This document shows, one piece after another, positions 1 through 8,718 of a stretch of 32,500 nucleotides of DNA; the stretch's first letter is position 1; every line of letters starts with the position of its first letter. Position numbers and translations under genes: made by a program. The stretch is taken from assembly GCA_015654595.1 (NCBI GenBank), contig JAATGQ010000147.1:1-32500 (forward strand), given 5' to 3'. The notes under the pieces are model-generated. The model saw only the letters and a program-made list of their open reading frames with translations. It made no database searches and was not told the origin of the DNA. This DNA comes from Chitinophagales bacterium (GTDB lineage Bacteria > Bacteroidota > Bacteroidia > Chitinophagales > Chitinophagaceae).

Positions 1-704
1 AATTTCTTTGCCCCTTCTTCCTTGTCCAGATAGGGGGCGATGGCTTTTATCGTATAGGCTTGCCCATTCGTGCCGTCATAAAAGCCCAGGTAAACGACAT
101 CTTTTTCTTTAAGGATATACGACTGGCCAAATTCAAAGTCCGAAAGGGATAGCAAAAGGGTATCTTCTTTTGTTTTGAGGGGTTGATTGACAAGACTTCC
201 ATCTTCCTTTTGCAACTGTAGAATGAAGTAAGAACCAGCAATCTTTGGATATTTGATCCGATTGATCAAGTATCCATTCTTGTCCGTGATCAATAGTTTT
301 GGATTGATAAACCGATCTGGCGTCAAGAGCCATTCCAGGTCATCAGACATCGGCTGATCAGGGACGGCATGAGAAGCCAAAACCTCTGCATTAATCGTTA
401 AGTGCTTGAGATCCAACAATACAGACAGCAGTTCGCTACCTGCACCAACTGTCTGCCCAGGTTTTATCTTCACCCTGCCCGTCCAGGGTCCGATCACGAT
501 AAGAAAATCGTCTTTGGACTGAAAGACCACCTTGCTATTGGAATACAAATGATCACCCACCCGGATGGGCTGCCGATGCCCATCCAGGGCCGCTCCCTTT
601 ACAAAGGTTACAATGACAAAATCATCGCCTTTGCTTGTAAAAGCCGTCAACAGCAGGATGAATATCCCGATGATCAATTTTATCCTTTTAAGATCGAACT
701 TCAT
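1..704 (-). CDS. Partial exported protein of unknown function (3' end beyond window)
   Basis: An open frame on the minus strand runs from an ATG at 704 to the window edge without a stop, so about 234 N-terminal residues are visible. It begins MKFDLKRIKLIIGIFILLLT, a basic start followed by a hydrophobic stretch, which reads as a signal peptide or membrane anchor. The rest is soluble and rich in beta-type sequence. One part, DDFLIVIGPWTGRVKIKPGQ, has the flavour of a small beta domain. The start overlaps the end of the CHASE2 gene by 17 nt, so the two are very likely co-transcribed and translationally coupled. I do not recognise a family. An extracytoplasmic partner of the CHASE2 protein is a plausible inference from operon structure only. 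Confidence 0.7.
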   Translation of the reverse strand, partial: MKFDLKRIKLIIGIFILLLTAFTSKGDDFVIVTFVKGAALDGHRQPIRVGDHLYSNSKVVFQSKDDFLIVIGPWTGRVKIKPGQTVGAGSELLSVLLDLKHLTINAEVLASHAVPDQPMSDDLEWLLTPDRFINPKLLITDKNGYLINRIKYPKIAGSYFILQLQKEDGSLVNQPLKTKEDTLLLSLSDFEFGQSYILKEKDVVYLGFYDGTNGQAYTIKAIAPYLDKEEGAKK

Positions 705-1830
705 TTGATCGATTTTGTCGTATAAAATGAATAACAGAAAAGTATAAGGAGAAGGCTAAGATGTTTACATGCAGCCCAAAGACAACTAAAGAAATCAAGT
801 CAAGCAAAAGAACTAAGCCGAGATAGGAGACATATTTCTCCAGGAAGGATTTTGCTATAGGAGTGACAATACCCCATTTTGGGGTTGGTATTTCTGGCAG
901 TCGCCCATAAAAGGCCAGGTAACTGATACCACTAAAACCGAGTATCCACAATATCACCCACCCAATCCTAATCAGATGGTGTCCATAAACCAGACTCCAA
1001 TAGGTATTGAACAAGATCAGCCGGCCCGGCATTTTTCCTATTGGCGTCTCGTGCATATCCTGGTCGAAGTTGCCTATTACCAGATAGCGATTCCCTACGA
1101 ATTTTTCAAAGCTCTTGGGATCTACTCCGATATTTAGCAGTTCGCCCAGGTTTAGCATGGTATACTTACCTTCCTCCTTTACCTGGTAAAGACGGATATA
1201 GTAACCGGGTATGATATAATTGAGCATCAAGTGCTGATTGCAAAAGGTGAATATACTTTTTCGGGTATACCGCCGCTGATTCAGCTGTTCGTCCATCACT
1301 ACTGCCAGGTTTTTTAAAGAGTCGCTTTCTAATAACTGCAATTTGATCAAGGGGCCGCCGGTAGAATAGTAACGTACCAATCCTTTATTGGCTGTAAAGA
1401 CGGGATCCTTTAGCCCTTCTTCGCCGGACAAATAGGGTATTACGATGTTCCTGTGCTTGTCGATCTCTAACTGCAGGGCAGAGTCAGTCGTGGTCTTTGC
1501 CTCAAAAAGCAGGTCACATAGGATAAACCGGGGCTGAGCCTTTGAGGAATCGATCAGTTGAAACAGTCGTAAGAGTTTTGTCCGGTCGGCAATAGGAATG
1601 TCGCCATAGTCGCCGGGGTCTTGTACCAAGGCGAGGTCTTTTGCCGTATTGATCAGTAATACGTCGGAGGGCGGAACCTCTACGGCGCCAGTCAGCAAAT
1701 GGCGGAAGATCAAGACCTTCGAGGCAAAGCCTTCTTCGATATCAAAGCTATACCAGGAATTGATATAAATCCAGGCGAGACAAGAGACGAGCAGGCTATG
1801 TAAAAAACTATAAATCAGTCTCTTTTTCAT
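688..1830 (-). CDS. CHASE2-domain membrane protein
   Basis: A 380-residue protein with one membrane segment near residues 8-25, a long extracytoplasmic region to about residue 285, and two or three hydrophobic segments in the last 100 residues. The extracytoplasmic part carries CHASE2-like signatures: a VLLINTAKD strand, a RTKLLRLF helix, a FILCDLLFE strand and the late block FVGNRYLVIGNFDQDMHETP followed by MPGRLILFNTYWSL. CHASE2 is a predicted extracellular sensor domain usually joined to a kinase, cyclase or other output domain. None is present here, because the protein ends shortly after its membrane segments. It is the first gene of a two-gene minus-strand unit with the partial gene downstream. 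Family call fairly sure; ligand and output unknown. Confidence 0.75.
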   Translation of the reverse strand: MKKRLIYSFLHSLLVSCLAWIYINSWYSFDIEEGFASKVLIFRHLLTGAVEVPPSDVLLINTAKDLALVQDPGDYGDIPIADRTKLLRLFQLIDSSKAQPRFILCDLLFEAKTTTDSALQLEIDKHRNIVIPYLSGEEGLKDPVFTANKGLVRYYSTGGPLIKLQLLESDSLKNLAVVMDEQLNQRRYTRKSIFTFCNQHLMLNYIIPGYYIRLYQVKEEGKYTMLNLGELLNIGVDPKSFEKFVGNRYLVIGNFDQDMHETPIGKMPGRLILFNTYWSLVYGHHLIRIGWVILWILGFSGISYLAFYGRLPEIPTPKWGIVTPIAKSFLEKYVSYLGLVLLLDLISLVVFGLHVNILAFSLYFSVIHFIRQNRSNEVRS

Positions 1831-1857
1831 ATTTTCAGGCGCAAACAGTAAGCGATA

Positions 1858-1883
1858 GGCTTTTTCCGAAATTAGAAAAAGCC
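1858..1883. other. Perfect 9-bp hairpin upstream of the CHASE2 gene
   Basis: The arms GGCTTTTTC (1858-1866) and GAAAAAGCC (1875-1883) are perfect reverse complements around an 8-nt loop. The hairpin lies between the 3' end of the decayed minus-strand gene and the CHASE2 start, 27 nt upstream of that start. No clear U-tract follows on either strand. It could be a weak terminator for the decayed gene or a leader structure for the CHASE2 gene; the sequence does not decide. Confidence 0.4.
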
Positions 1884-1915
1884 GGTTTCCTCCACAACCG
1901 TGAAAACACCCTTTT

Positions 1916-2428
1916 TTAGTCCCCTTTTGGAAGGAGCGACTGCGTCAACACCTCTAATTCTTTCCCAAAGATGTCACCGGCGCCTGGGTCCAGCTCCTTT
2001 TCGATCATTATCCGAATATAATTGACGATCCTTGTCCATGCGTGGCTTTGATTCGGGTCATCTATAATTGGCTTTGCCCGATAAGGCAAGGCCGAAAAGC
2101 GCTTTAGATTATAGGGTTCCGGTCGCTGCCATTCATAAATGGCTGAGGATAATAGTACGACTCGGACGGTTCCATGTTCAGGGCTTTTCGATGAGTTCCA
2201 GCTCAGCCAAAGGCCGGAGGAATCGCACAAAGGTCTTTACTTGTAGAAGGTCCTCAATCGATGCTACCGCTATGCACTATGTCGGAAGCCCTAAAACACA
2301 GGTAACCCAGCTCTCAATACTGGTTTTATAATATAATTGAAGGTCCTATCGAGGTCGATCACACGCCCAGTGGCAGGGTCAGTTTTCTTTCCAAAGCCAA
2401 TAATTACGCAGCAGGTTTTTTCTGTCAT
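1916..2428 (-). pseudogene. Decayed TIR-like or deoxyribosyltransferase-like gene
   Basis: An ATG at 2428 opens a 45-residue frame that begins with MTEKTCCVIIGFGKKTD and continues with DLDRTFNYIIKPVL before a TAG at 2291-2293. From memory this is the typical start of Bacteroidota proteins with a nucleotide-binding TIR-like or deoxyribosyltransferase-like N-terminal fold. In other frames the expected continuation appears in pieces: RASDIVHSGSID, then a 104-residue open frame (1916-2230) ending in a helical stretch with IVNYIRIMIEKEL. Several frameshifts and stops are therefore needed to join it, so I read it as a dead gene. It precedes the CHASE2 gene on the same strand and may once have belonged to that operon. 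The opposite-strand frame at 2068-2331 looks like a shadow. Confidence 0.6.
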
Positions 2429-2492
2429 GGTGGGTTGGCTGTTTAGAATACTTATTTACTACGTTTAGGCAAGGCATTTACCTGGTTAGAGT

Positions 2493-2507
2493 AGTTAAAA
2501 TTTAACT
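2493..2507. promoter_or_regulatory. 15-bp palindrome in the leader of the Wadjet operon
   Basis: The sequence AGTTAAAATTTAACT is a perfect 7+1+7 palindrome centred on 2500, 39 nt upstream of the first jetA codon. The surrounding 2429-2545 stretch is AT-rich, contains no gene and should hold the operon promoter, although I cannot place a confident -33/-7 pair. An operator for autoregulation is a reasonable reading, but AT-rich palindromes also arise by chance. Confidence 0.3.
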
Positions 2508-2545
2508 TTTGTCGTAAATTAACTAATCCATTTACCTTAAATAGC

Positions 2546-3895
2546 TTGTCCGATAATTTTGACTTTATCGCAGAGATCTCAAAAGGAAATATCTATACCC
2601 TTTTGAACCCGCCAGAGAAAGAGGGCGGACTGGCTGTATTTTGGCTGATTCAACGACTGGAAGAAGGGTTATTCCCGAACAACAGCTTCAAGGAAAGCGA
2701 TATCCACGAGGCGCTAAAAGTAACCACCCCAGGGTCAGACGCTGAAAACTCCAGGTCTCGCCACGCCTTCTACAACAAGATCGTCTCTGATCTTCGGGAA
2801 TACTTCCTGCGTTATGACGAAGAAAAGCAGCTTTACACCTTCAAAGAACACGCGTTTCTGTTTTATCGCCACTCCTACGAGGCTTTAATAGCTAATTTCT
2901 CACCCACACAGATAGAAAGGATATGCTCCTCCCTACACGAAAAGCTCGCCCAGTGTCAGAGCCTGGACCACCTGTTTATCTGGTATAAGATGGAATTCAA
3001 GACTTTTAGCCCCCAGTTGAGACGACAAGTGGATTTTCTTGATCGTCAAATCGACCATTCGGTCACCTCCTTTAGGGAAAACAGGCGGCTCAACCTCCAG
3101 GAGGGAGATATCCTCGAGACGCTACGCCAGCTGGAAGATAAATTCGAGAGTATCCGGGCCCATAATAGGGAGTTACGCAGCGCCTATAGGGAGATGGAAT
3201 CCATACGGCGCGTCCTGGAAGACAAGGCACAACACTATAATGATACGGAGCTGGACGACCTGGTGCACGAAGCGATCATCTTTTTTCAGGAGATTCGGAA
3301 AATCCTGACCATTATCGATAAAAGGCTGGATCGCATCCAACCAAGGATAAAACAGCTTTTCGCCAACTTAAATAAACCCCTGTTTAATACGCGTGTCGAT
3401 CGATTTTTCAACCACCTGATCGATAATTCTACGGAAAACCCAGAAGGTGCAAAAAAAGAGATCGTCTTGCCGGGAAATATACCTGCCGCCCGTCTATGGT
3501 GGCTACCTCAATACTTTACGATCATCGAACGTAAGGCAAACCTCTTCCCTGTAAAATTACAGAAAAGAGAACTGATTCCGGAGTCCGCTGCAGCAATGCA
3601 GCAGGCATTCGCCCCTTTCCAACAAAGGCTAAAGCAACAGGACGAGATCAGTAAATGGTTGGAGATCATCCAGAAATCCTTAGATGCCAATGGAGAAGTC
3701 AGCCTTTCTGATTACTTTTTTGCTATCTACCAGGATAAGTTTGAACTGACCCTGGCGATCTCGGTGGTGTATCGGGCGATCACTGTATATGATCGGCAAG
3801 ACAAATACATAGTGATCATCAATAAGGAAAATAATATATCGAACCCTGGATTTAATACGACTATATGGGAAACTTTGATCAAAAAGAAGGTGTGA
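2546..3895 (+). CDS. jetA: JetA: kleisin-like (MukF/MksF-type) subunit of a Wadjet system
   Basis: A 449-residue protein that opens the Wadjet operon. The start is a TTG at 2546; the frame is open back to a TAG at 2492, but no ATG lies upstream in it and the next internal ATG is far downstream. The N-terminal ~130 residues look like a winged-helix module, the middle (about 180-275) is strongly helical and charged as expected for the kleisin linker, and the C-terminal ~90 residues form a second mixed domain. In Wadjet and MksBEFG complexes this subunit bridges the SMC heads and recruits the MukE-like subunit. The role is assigned mainly from position ahead of a MukE-like gene, an SMC gene and a Toprim gene, because sequence conservation in this subunit is low. 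It overlaps jetB by 31 nt. Confidence 0.8.
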   Translation: MSDNFDFIAEISKGNIYTLLNPPEKEGGLAVFWLIQRLEEGLFPNNSFKESDIHEALKVTTPGSDAENSRSRHAFYNKIVSDLREYFLRYDEEKQLYTFKEHAFLFYRHSYEALIANFSPTQIERICSSLHEKLAQCQSLDHLFIWYKMEFKTFSPQLRRQVDFLDRQIDHSVTSFRENRRLNLQEGDILETLRQLEDKFESIRAHNRELRSAYREMESIRRVLEDKAQHYNDTELDDLVHEAIIFFQEIRKILTIIDKRLDRIQPRIKQLFANLNKPLFNTRVDRFFNHLIDNSTENPEGAKKEIVLPGNIPAARLWWLPQYFTIIERKANLFPVKLQKRELIPESAAAMQQAFAPFQQRLKQQDEISKWLEIIQKSLDANGEVSLSDYFFAIYQDKFELTLAISVVYRAITVYDRQDKYIVIINKENNISNPGFNTTIWETLIKKKV

Positions 3896-4524
3896 GCGGC
3901 TATTCGTTTCTACAAGCTCCGGATGCCCAGGAAGCTGTTGCCCCGATAGACTATGCGTTTCGGAATGGGGAACATATTCAGTTGCATGGGAAACAGGAAT
4001 TCATGTTCCGTTTTATCGAGTCTAATTATGAAAGCATAAAGACTTATTACCGGGATTTCTATGGCGCCTCGGTCGAATCCGATGGGGAATCGATAAACAA
4101 GTATTTCTATATAGAGATCTTACCCGAAAGCAGGGGCCAAATACCCTACTTCAACCGATATCCACTTCCAAACGAGTATGTCATTATCGGTTTCCTTCTT
4201 TATAAGATAGTCTTTATCGATGGTTTTATAGAGTTGGATTCGATTTCTGCCTTTCAACGGATTGTCCGGCAGGATTATGAAGAGTTGAAGCCGGGCCTCT
4301 ATCGGATACTGGCAAGAGTAAAAAAGCCGACTCCCACTGAATTGGATGACGAAAAAGTAGATACAATCATAGAGAAGGCTTTGAAAGAATTCAACAAGAT
4401 TGGCTGGGTCGATTTGGAGGATGATCGATTCGAGATACTGCCCTCTTTCCAAAGACTTGTCAAGCTTTATGGTGATTATATAAATGATCCCAAACTCTGG
4501 GATAAGGAGGATCCGCAATCATGA
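3865..4524 (+). CDS. jetB: JetB: MukE-like (DUF4194-type) subunit of a Wadjet system
   Basis: A 219-residue protein starting with ATG at 3865 inside the end of jetA. It is predicted to be compact and mixed alpha/beta, with a central hydrophobic block (YVIIGFLLYKIVFIDGFIEL, about residues 105-124) and a C-terminal portion, GWVDLEDDRFEILPSFQRLV, that resembles a winged-helix wing. MukE-like subunits form a dimer on the kleisin and contact DNA. No catalytic motif is expected or seen. Its final ATGA is shared with the jetC start at 4521, which implies translational coupling. Assignment rests on order, size and fold impression; the family is too divergent to call from motifs alone. Confidence 0.75.
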   Translation: MGNFDQKEGVSGYSFLQAPDAQEAVAPIDYAFRNGEHIQLHGKQEFMFRFIESNYESIKTYYRDFYGASVESDGESINKYFYIEILPESRGQIPYFNRYPLPNEYVIIGFLLYKIVFIDGFIELDSISAFQRIVRQDYEELKPGLYRILARVKKPTPTELDDEKVDTIIEKALKEFNKIGWVDLEDDRFEILPSFQRLVKLYGDYINDPKLWDKEDPQS

Positions 4525-7500
4525 AAAATTATCCAAGGATCTATAGCCTCTCGACTGTAGGTTTGATCCATCATCGGGAATTCGATTATCTATTCAATGC
4601 CTTTCGGACTGATTTTATAGGAGAAAGCGGTTCCGGCAAGAGTATGATCGCCGATCTTATACAGCTGATCCTGGTGGGATCGGATGCCTTTGAGTCTTCG
4701 ACAAAGTCAAACGAAGTCAGGGACCCGGCAGGGATGGTTCTCATTACCCAAAATCAAAGTAAAGGGATCGGCTATGCTTTTTTGAATATCGAGATCGGAC
4801 CACAAAAGTATTTGCCGGTAGGTGTCTATATTGAATCAGGGGTCAGGAGTACACAGGCTTTTATCATCCAGGCCGGGTATAAATGGAACGAGATTGAATA
4901 TCTAGGCAGCCCCCTGTCCTATAAGCAGTTGCTGATCAATGGTGAAATTGCAAACACGGACATGCTAAAGCAACACCTGGACAACCAGCATCTACATATT
5001 CAATTTTGGCAAAGGCTAAAGGAATTTCACCGGATCTTATACCGGGAAAGGATTGTCCCGCTGGACTTAGCCTCCAGCGATCGGCTATTAAAAGATTATG
5101 CCGGTATTCTCCAGTCTTTTTCAAGAGGGAAAACGCTGGATACACAGAAAAGCGATAGTCTAAAACAGTTCTTGTTTGGCGACGTAGAAGCCAAACGGAT
5201 CATGGAGAATTTTAGAAAGGCCGAAAAAGATATGGGAAACGCCATAGATGAATACGGTAGAAATCTCCAGGAAATCGAAAGGGTTACTCAAAAGCAAAGA
5301 GAATTGCTTGAACTTCGGGACCTAAAACAAAAGATGGATGCGGCAAGAGAGGCGCTTCTGTTAAAGAATCTTCTTTATTCGTTCCAACAAAGAAGTGTTG
5401 TGGAGAAAGAAATCAAGGATATTGTGTTGCAATTCCTGAGTGCGTCCCAACATCAACGGGTTTTAATCGAAATATTGTCCCTGGAACAAACAAAAATCGC
5501 GCAACAACTACCTTCTTTATACGAAAAAAAGAAGGAAGCGGAGGAGACCTGGCGAGAAATAGCGGGTGATCATGACCAGTTTTTAAAGGTGAGTAAATTG
5601 CTTAGCCAATTAAATTGCACCCTCGACGAGCTGCAGATCAAATACAATCAATACAAGATAGATCAGGCTCAATATTATGCGTATACCACTTTTGCCGACG
5701 CGCTACGATCCAAAAATCTGCTGGAGCTATTTGATGCTCTTCCGACCAAAGAAAGTTTTAGCCAGCTAAAAGACCATATCTCTTCGGTCGTCACCGAACT
5801 GGAACAACGGCTTTTCCAAAAGACACGTCTACAGCAATATTCTAATATAGATGATCCACATTCCCTTACTTACTGGGCATTACAACAAAAAAGAAGGTTG
5901 AGCCATGAGCAGGAAAGCGCGATCGTCCATTTTCAGACCCTCCCCAGGACAAAACAGGAGGACCACAGTGACTACCTCCCCCATCCTTCGGACCTTATAT
6001 TGTCTTTAAATTTTGCCGAAAAGGAGGAAAAGGGCTTTTGGATTATCCTCAACGGGATCCATTCTTTTATTGCCTATGTCAAAGACAGAATATTGGATAC
6101 CGATGACGAAAGAGTGATTCGTTCCTATTTTGAAAATTATACGCATACGCTAAAAGAGGATATTACCAGTATAAAATGGCAGCTATCCCAGTATCAGTCG
6201 ATCGTGAAAGTCATGGACGAGCAAACCAATCCAATTCTTGCAATCCAGGGCTATCGCCGAAAAGAGGAACTCCGATATTTTAAACCTTCGGAAACGCTTG
6301 AGTTTAGTCCCGAAAGGCTGAGTGAATACAGGAAGATCTATAATCGGCGAGATGCTATCCAGGAAGAATATCAACAAGCTAAAAACCGGAAAACCCTAAT
6401 AGAGGAAGAAGGTAGAGAATTGGAAAGACAGGAAAGGGATTGTGCCAACGCTTTGACGAATCTCTCTACACCTGCCATTGCTCCAGCAGTGCAGGCCATC
6501 ATCGACCAGGAACGACTTGCCTTATCCTTTCCTGATTTCTACCAGCAAGAAAAGGAAAATGTTTTCACCCAACTATCCAGGCAGGAAAACAAATCTAGTT
6601 ATGCCCGTACCGAAAGCTTTTCGATCAATAAAGCATATCAAAATGGCAGCCTTTTGCCAAAGCTAAAGGTCGATCTGGGAACCTATGTGGAAGATCTGGA
6701 AAAGCATAAAAAACAGTTTTTACGTTTTTATAACGAGCTTCCTGAGTTACTGGTGTCGACTGAGTATATCGATGATCCCAGCAAAATAGAGGGGCCATCC
6801 TATATTAAGGCCGAAATGGCTTATAATACGCATTATCAGTCCATCATAAAACAGTTTATCCCTTCGGAAGATTATCAGTTAGGCATAGACAAGGATTTTG
6901 TTGCAATGGCAAAATCGCTTCTTCCCGAAGCCTTTCAAGGAACTGTGCTAAACGACTCTGACAACGATATAGTGGATACGGTCTCCTCTTATCTTATCCG
7001 GATCAATGAAAAGAATCGCCAATTAAATAATCGGAAAATACAAAAGATCCGGGATTTGCTTGACGAAGTAGACGAGATTACAACACAACAAGAAAACACG
7101 ATTCGACGAATCGACAATTTCCTTCATAGGTCTGCACAAATAACCGGTGGTTATACGGCAAGGCTTCATAGAAAAGCCTCGCTTAACTTTCCAAAGCAAT
7201 GGATCGTCCGGTTTAAAGATGAACTGGAGGACAATCATTCCGGTAGTTTGGGAAATCGTCTTGGTGAGAAGATATCCCTGGACGAGATGATGTTGGCCGC
7301 GTTTTACAACTGCGGCGGATCAATCTCTTCCAGAGCAACGATAGCAAAGCTGCTGGATCCTTCCAGCTATTATGACTTATCTTTTTCCATGGAATCAGAG
7401 AGCGGCCGTGTCAATAAAGGCAGTACGGGACAGACTTATGCAGCAATCTCCTTGCTTTGTATTGCCCGGCTATCCATTATGAGTAGCGACGAAAACAAGG

Positions 7501-7760
7501 CAATAGAGCCGGCGGTTAGAATTATGCCTATTGACGAGGCAGAAGGACTTGGCTCGAATTATGACATGTTATACGATATAGCCAAAAGGTACGACTACCA
7601 ATTGTTGTCATTATCAATCGGTCCAGTGGGGAGGTTTAAGGATGGAGAACAATATTTATATATGTTGCACAAGAATATGGAGGTTGATGAACCCATTAAT
7701 TACACCCCTGTAGCCATATTATCCGAAGCCGACAAAAACCCAGCCTCTACCACTGTATGA
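4521..7760 (+). CDS. jetC: JetC: MukB-like SMC ATPase of a Wadjet system
   Basis: A 1079-residue SMC-type ATPase. Walker A is GESGSGKS at residues 34-41. The ABC-signature region near residue 955-975 contains NKGSTGQTYAAISLLCIARL. Walker B is RIMPIDEAEGLG with the aspartate near residue 1005 and the catalytic glutamate next to it. Between the heads lie long heptad-like, charged helical stretches with a break in the middle that should form the hinge. In Wadjet, JetABC is a DNA loop-extruding motor that recognises circular plasmids and presents them to JetD. MukB of E. coli is about 1.5 kb of coding sequence longer, so this is a compact version with shorter coiled coils. It overlaps jetB and jetD by 4 nt each (ATGA). 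Confidence 0.92.
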   Translation: MKNYPRIYSLSTVGLIHHREFDYLFNAFRTDFIGESGSGKSMIADLIQLILVGSDAFESSTKSNEVRDPAGMVLITQNQSKGIGYAFLNIEIGPQKYLPVGVYIESGVRSTQAFIIQAGYKWNEIEYLGSPLSYKQLLINGEIANTDMLKQHLDNQHLHIQFWQRLKEFHRILYRERIVPLDLASSDRLLKDYAGILQSFSRGKTLDTQKSDSLKQFLFGDVEAKRIMENFRKAEKDMGNAIDEYGRNLQEIERVTQKQRELLELRDLKQKMDAAREALLLKNLLYSFQQRSVVEKEIKDIVLQFLSASQHQRVLIEILSLEQTKIAQQLPSLYEKKKEAEETWREIAGDHDQFLKVSKLLSQLNCTLDELQIKYNQYKIDQAQYYAYTTFADALRSKNLLELFDALPTKESFSQLKDHISSVVTELEQRLFQKTRLQQYSNIDDPHSLTYWALQQKRRLSHEQESAIVHFQTLPRTKQEDHSDYLPHPSDLILSLNFAEKEEKGFWIILNGIHSFIAYVKDRILDTDDERVIRSYFENYTHTLKEDITSIKWQLSQYQSIVKVMDEQTNPILAIQGYRRKEELRYFKPSETLEFSPERLSEYRKIYNRRDAIQEEYQQAKNRKTLIEEEGRELERQERDCANALTNLSTPAIAPAVQAIIDQERLALSFPDFYQQEKENVFTQLSRQENKSSYARTESFSINKAYQNGSLLPKLKVDLGTYVEDLEKHKKQFLRFYNELPELLVSTEYIDDPSKIEGPSYIKAEMAYNTHYQSIIKQFIPSEDYQLGIDKDFVAMAKSLLPEAFQGTVLNDSDNDIVDTVSSYLIRINEKNRQLNNRKIQKIRDLLDEVDEITTQQENTIRRIDNFLHRSAQITGGYTARLHRKASLNFPKQWIVRFKDELEDNHSGSLGNRLGEKISLDEMMLAAFYNCGGSISSRATIAKLLDPSSYYDLSFSMESESGRVNKGSTGQTYAAISLLCIARLSIMSSDENKAIEPAVRIMPIDEAEGLGSNYDMLYDIAKRYDYQLLSLSIGPVGRFKDGEQYLYMLHKNMEVDEPINYTPVAILSEADKNPASTTV

Positions 7761-8716
7761 ATCATCGAAAGCTAACCTGGCGACATTTAAAAGCGCTACA
7801 CCAACTTTATAAAGATAAACGTTCCGATGCTAAGATATTGGACAATGGCTATATTGACAATGTCCTGATGAAGCAGCGAAGGCTGATCCGGTTCAAGGGC
7901 AACAATATAAATGTGCTGATCGCCAATCCGTCCTATGCCTTATTTTATGAAACCAATTTTCTGCAGGACTTTCAGACCTATGAAGCGTTCCTGGTGGCAC
8001 AAAATCTGGAAACGGATGCCAGGAGAAGGTATACAGAAGAGGACATCCGGACTTTGATGTTTATAGCGGATCAAAAGAAAGAGTTGCTTTCTAAACTTTC
8101 TACGATCCGAACCTTCTCAAGCCAGCTGTTTACGGGGCAGGGTTCGAAGTACCTGGAAAACAGACAGGGGTTGAAGGAAGCCGTGCTACGTATCCTGGGA
8201 ATTTCCGATTTTCCGGCCAGTGACCCAAAGGATTTCCAGTGGCGTTTCGTCGTAGACTGTCTCACCCCAAGCGTCATCGTACTCTGCGAAAATATAGCTC
8301 ATTTAAAGAATGCCCCAAAGGCCCGCAGGAACAATATCGAGCTTTGGCATGTCGGGGGAAATAATATTTCGATCATCGATCATATCAGCCCGCAAAAACT
8401 TGCACTTCCTGCTTTTTATTCCTGCGACTGGGATTTTGACGGTCTTGCCATTTTTGGCCGGATAAAAGAAAAGCTAAAGCTTAGACAATGCGATATTGCC
8501 CTTTTGGAACCCTATACCCTGGCCACTGCACTACCGGTTAATTCTCCCTATCATAACAGTAAATGGAATCCGAATGCTCTGCTTTCCGGTTTGAAAACCG
8601 AGTACTTTTCGGTAACCAATAAAACGATCATACAGAAGCTAATTCAGGAAGACAAGTGGATCGAGGAGGAATCCCTGGATCTTGTTCAACTTTTAGAAAA
8701 ACATCTCAACAATTAA
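7757..8716 (+). CDS. jetD: JetD: Toprim-fold nuclease subunit of a Wadjet system
   Basis: A 319-residue protein. The C-terminal half has a Toprim signature: a strand with the metal-binding glutamate, VIVLCENIAHL (E178), and the acidic motif SCDWDFDGLAIFG with D224, D226 and D228. An N-terminal region of about 150 residues with helical, basic character corresponds to the DNA-binding arm seen in JetD relatives. JetD resembles the topoisomerase VI A subunit and is the endonuclease that cleaves the trapped plasmid. It is somewhat shorter than the ~400 residues common for the family. All metal-binding residues expected from the family appear present, so it should be active. It overlaps jetC by 4 nt and is followed 2 nt later by the patatin gene. 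Confidence 0.88.
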   Translation: MNHRKLTWRHLKALHQLYKDKRSDAKILDNGYIDNVLMKQRRLIRFKGNNINVLIANPSYALFYETNFLQDFQTYEAFLVAQNLETDARRRYTEEDIRTLMFIADQKKELLSKLSTIRTFSSQLFTGQGSKYLENRQGLKEAVLRILGISDFPASDPKDFQWRFVVDCLTPSVIVLCENIAHLKNAPKARRNNIELWHVGGNNISIIDHISPQKLALPAFYSCDWDFDGLAIFGRIKEKLKLRQCDIALLEPYTLATALPVNSPYHNSKWNPNALLSGLKTEYFSVTNKTIIQKLIQEDKWIEEESLDLVQLLEKHLNN

Positions 8717-8718
8717 CG

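Noticed and set aside
402..725. 107-residue plus-strand frame at the left edge
   Set aside because: It is antisense to the partial minus-strand gene, which has a signal peptide and sensible coding sequence. The plus frame has no recognisable features.
8656..8718. Upstream ATG for the patatin gene inside jetD
   Set aside because: The extra 21 residues overlap the end of jetD and have no membrane or domain character. The ATG at 8719 directly after the jetD stop is the better start.
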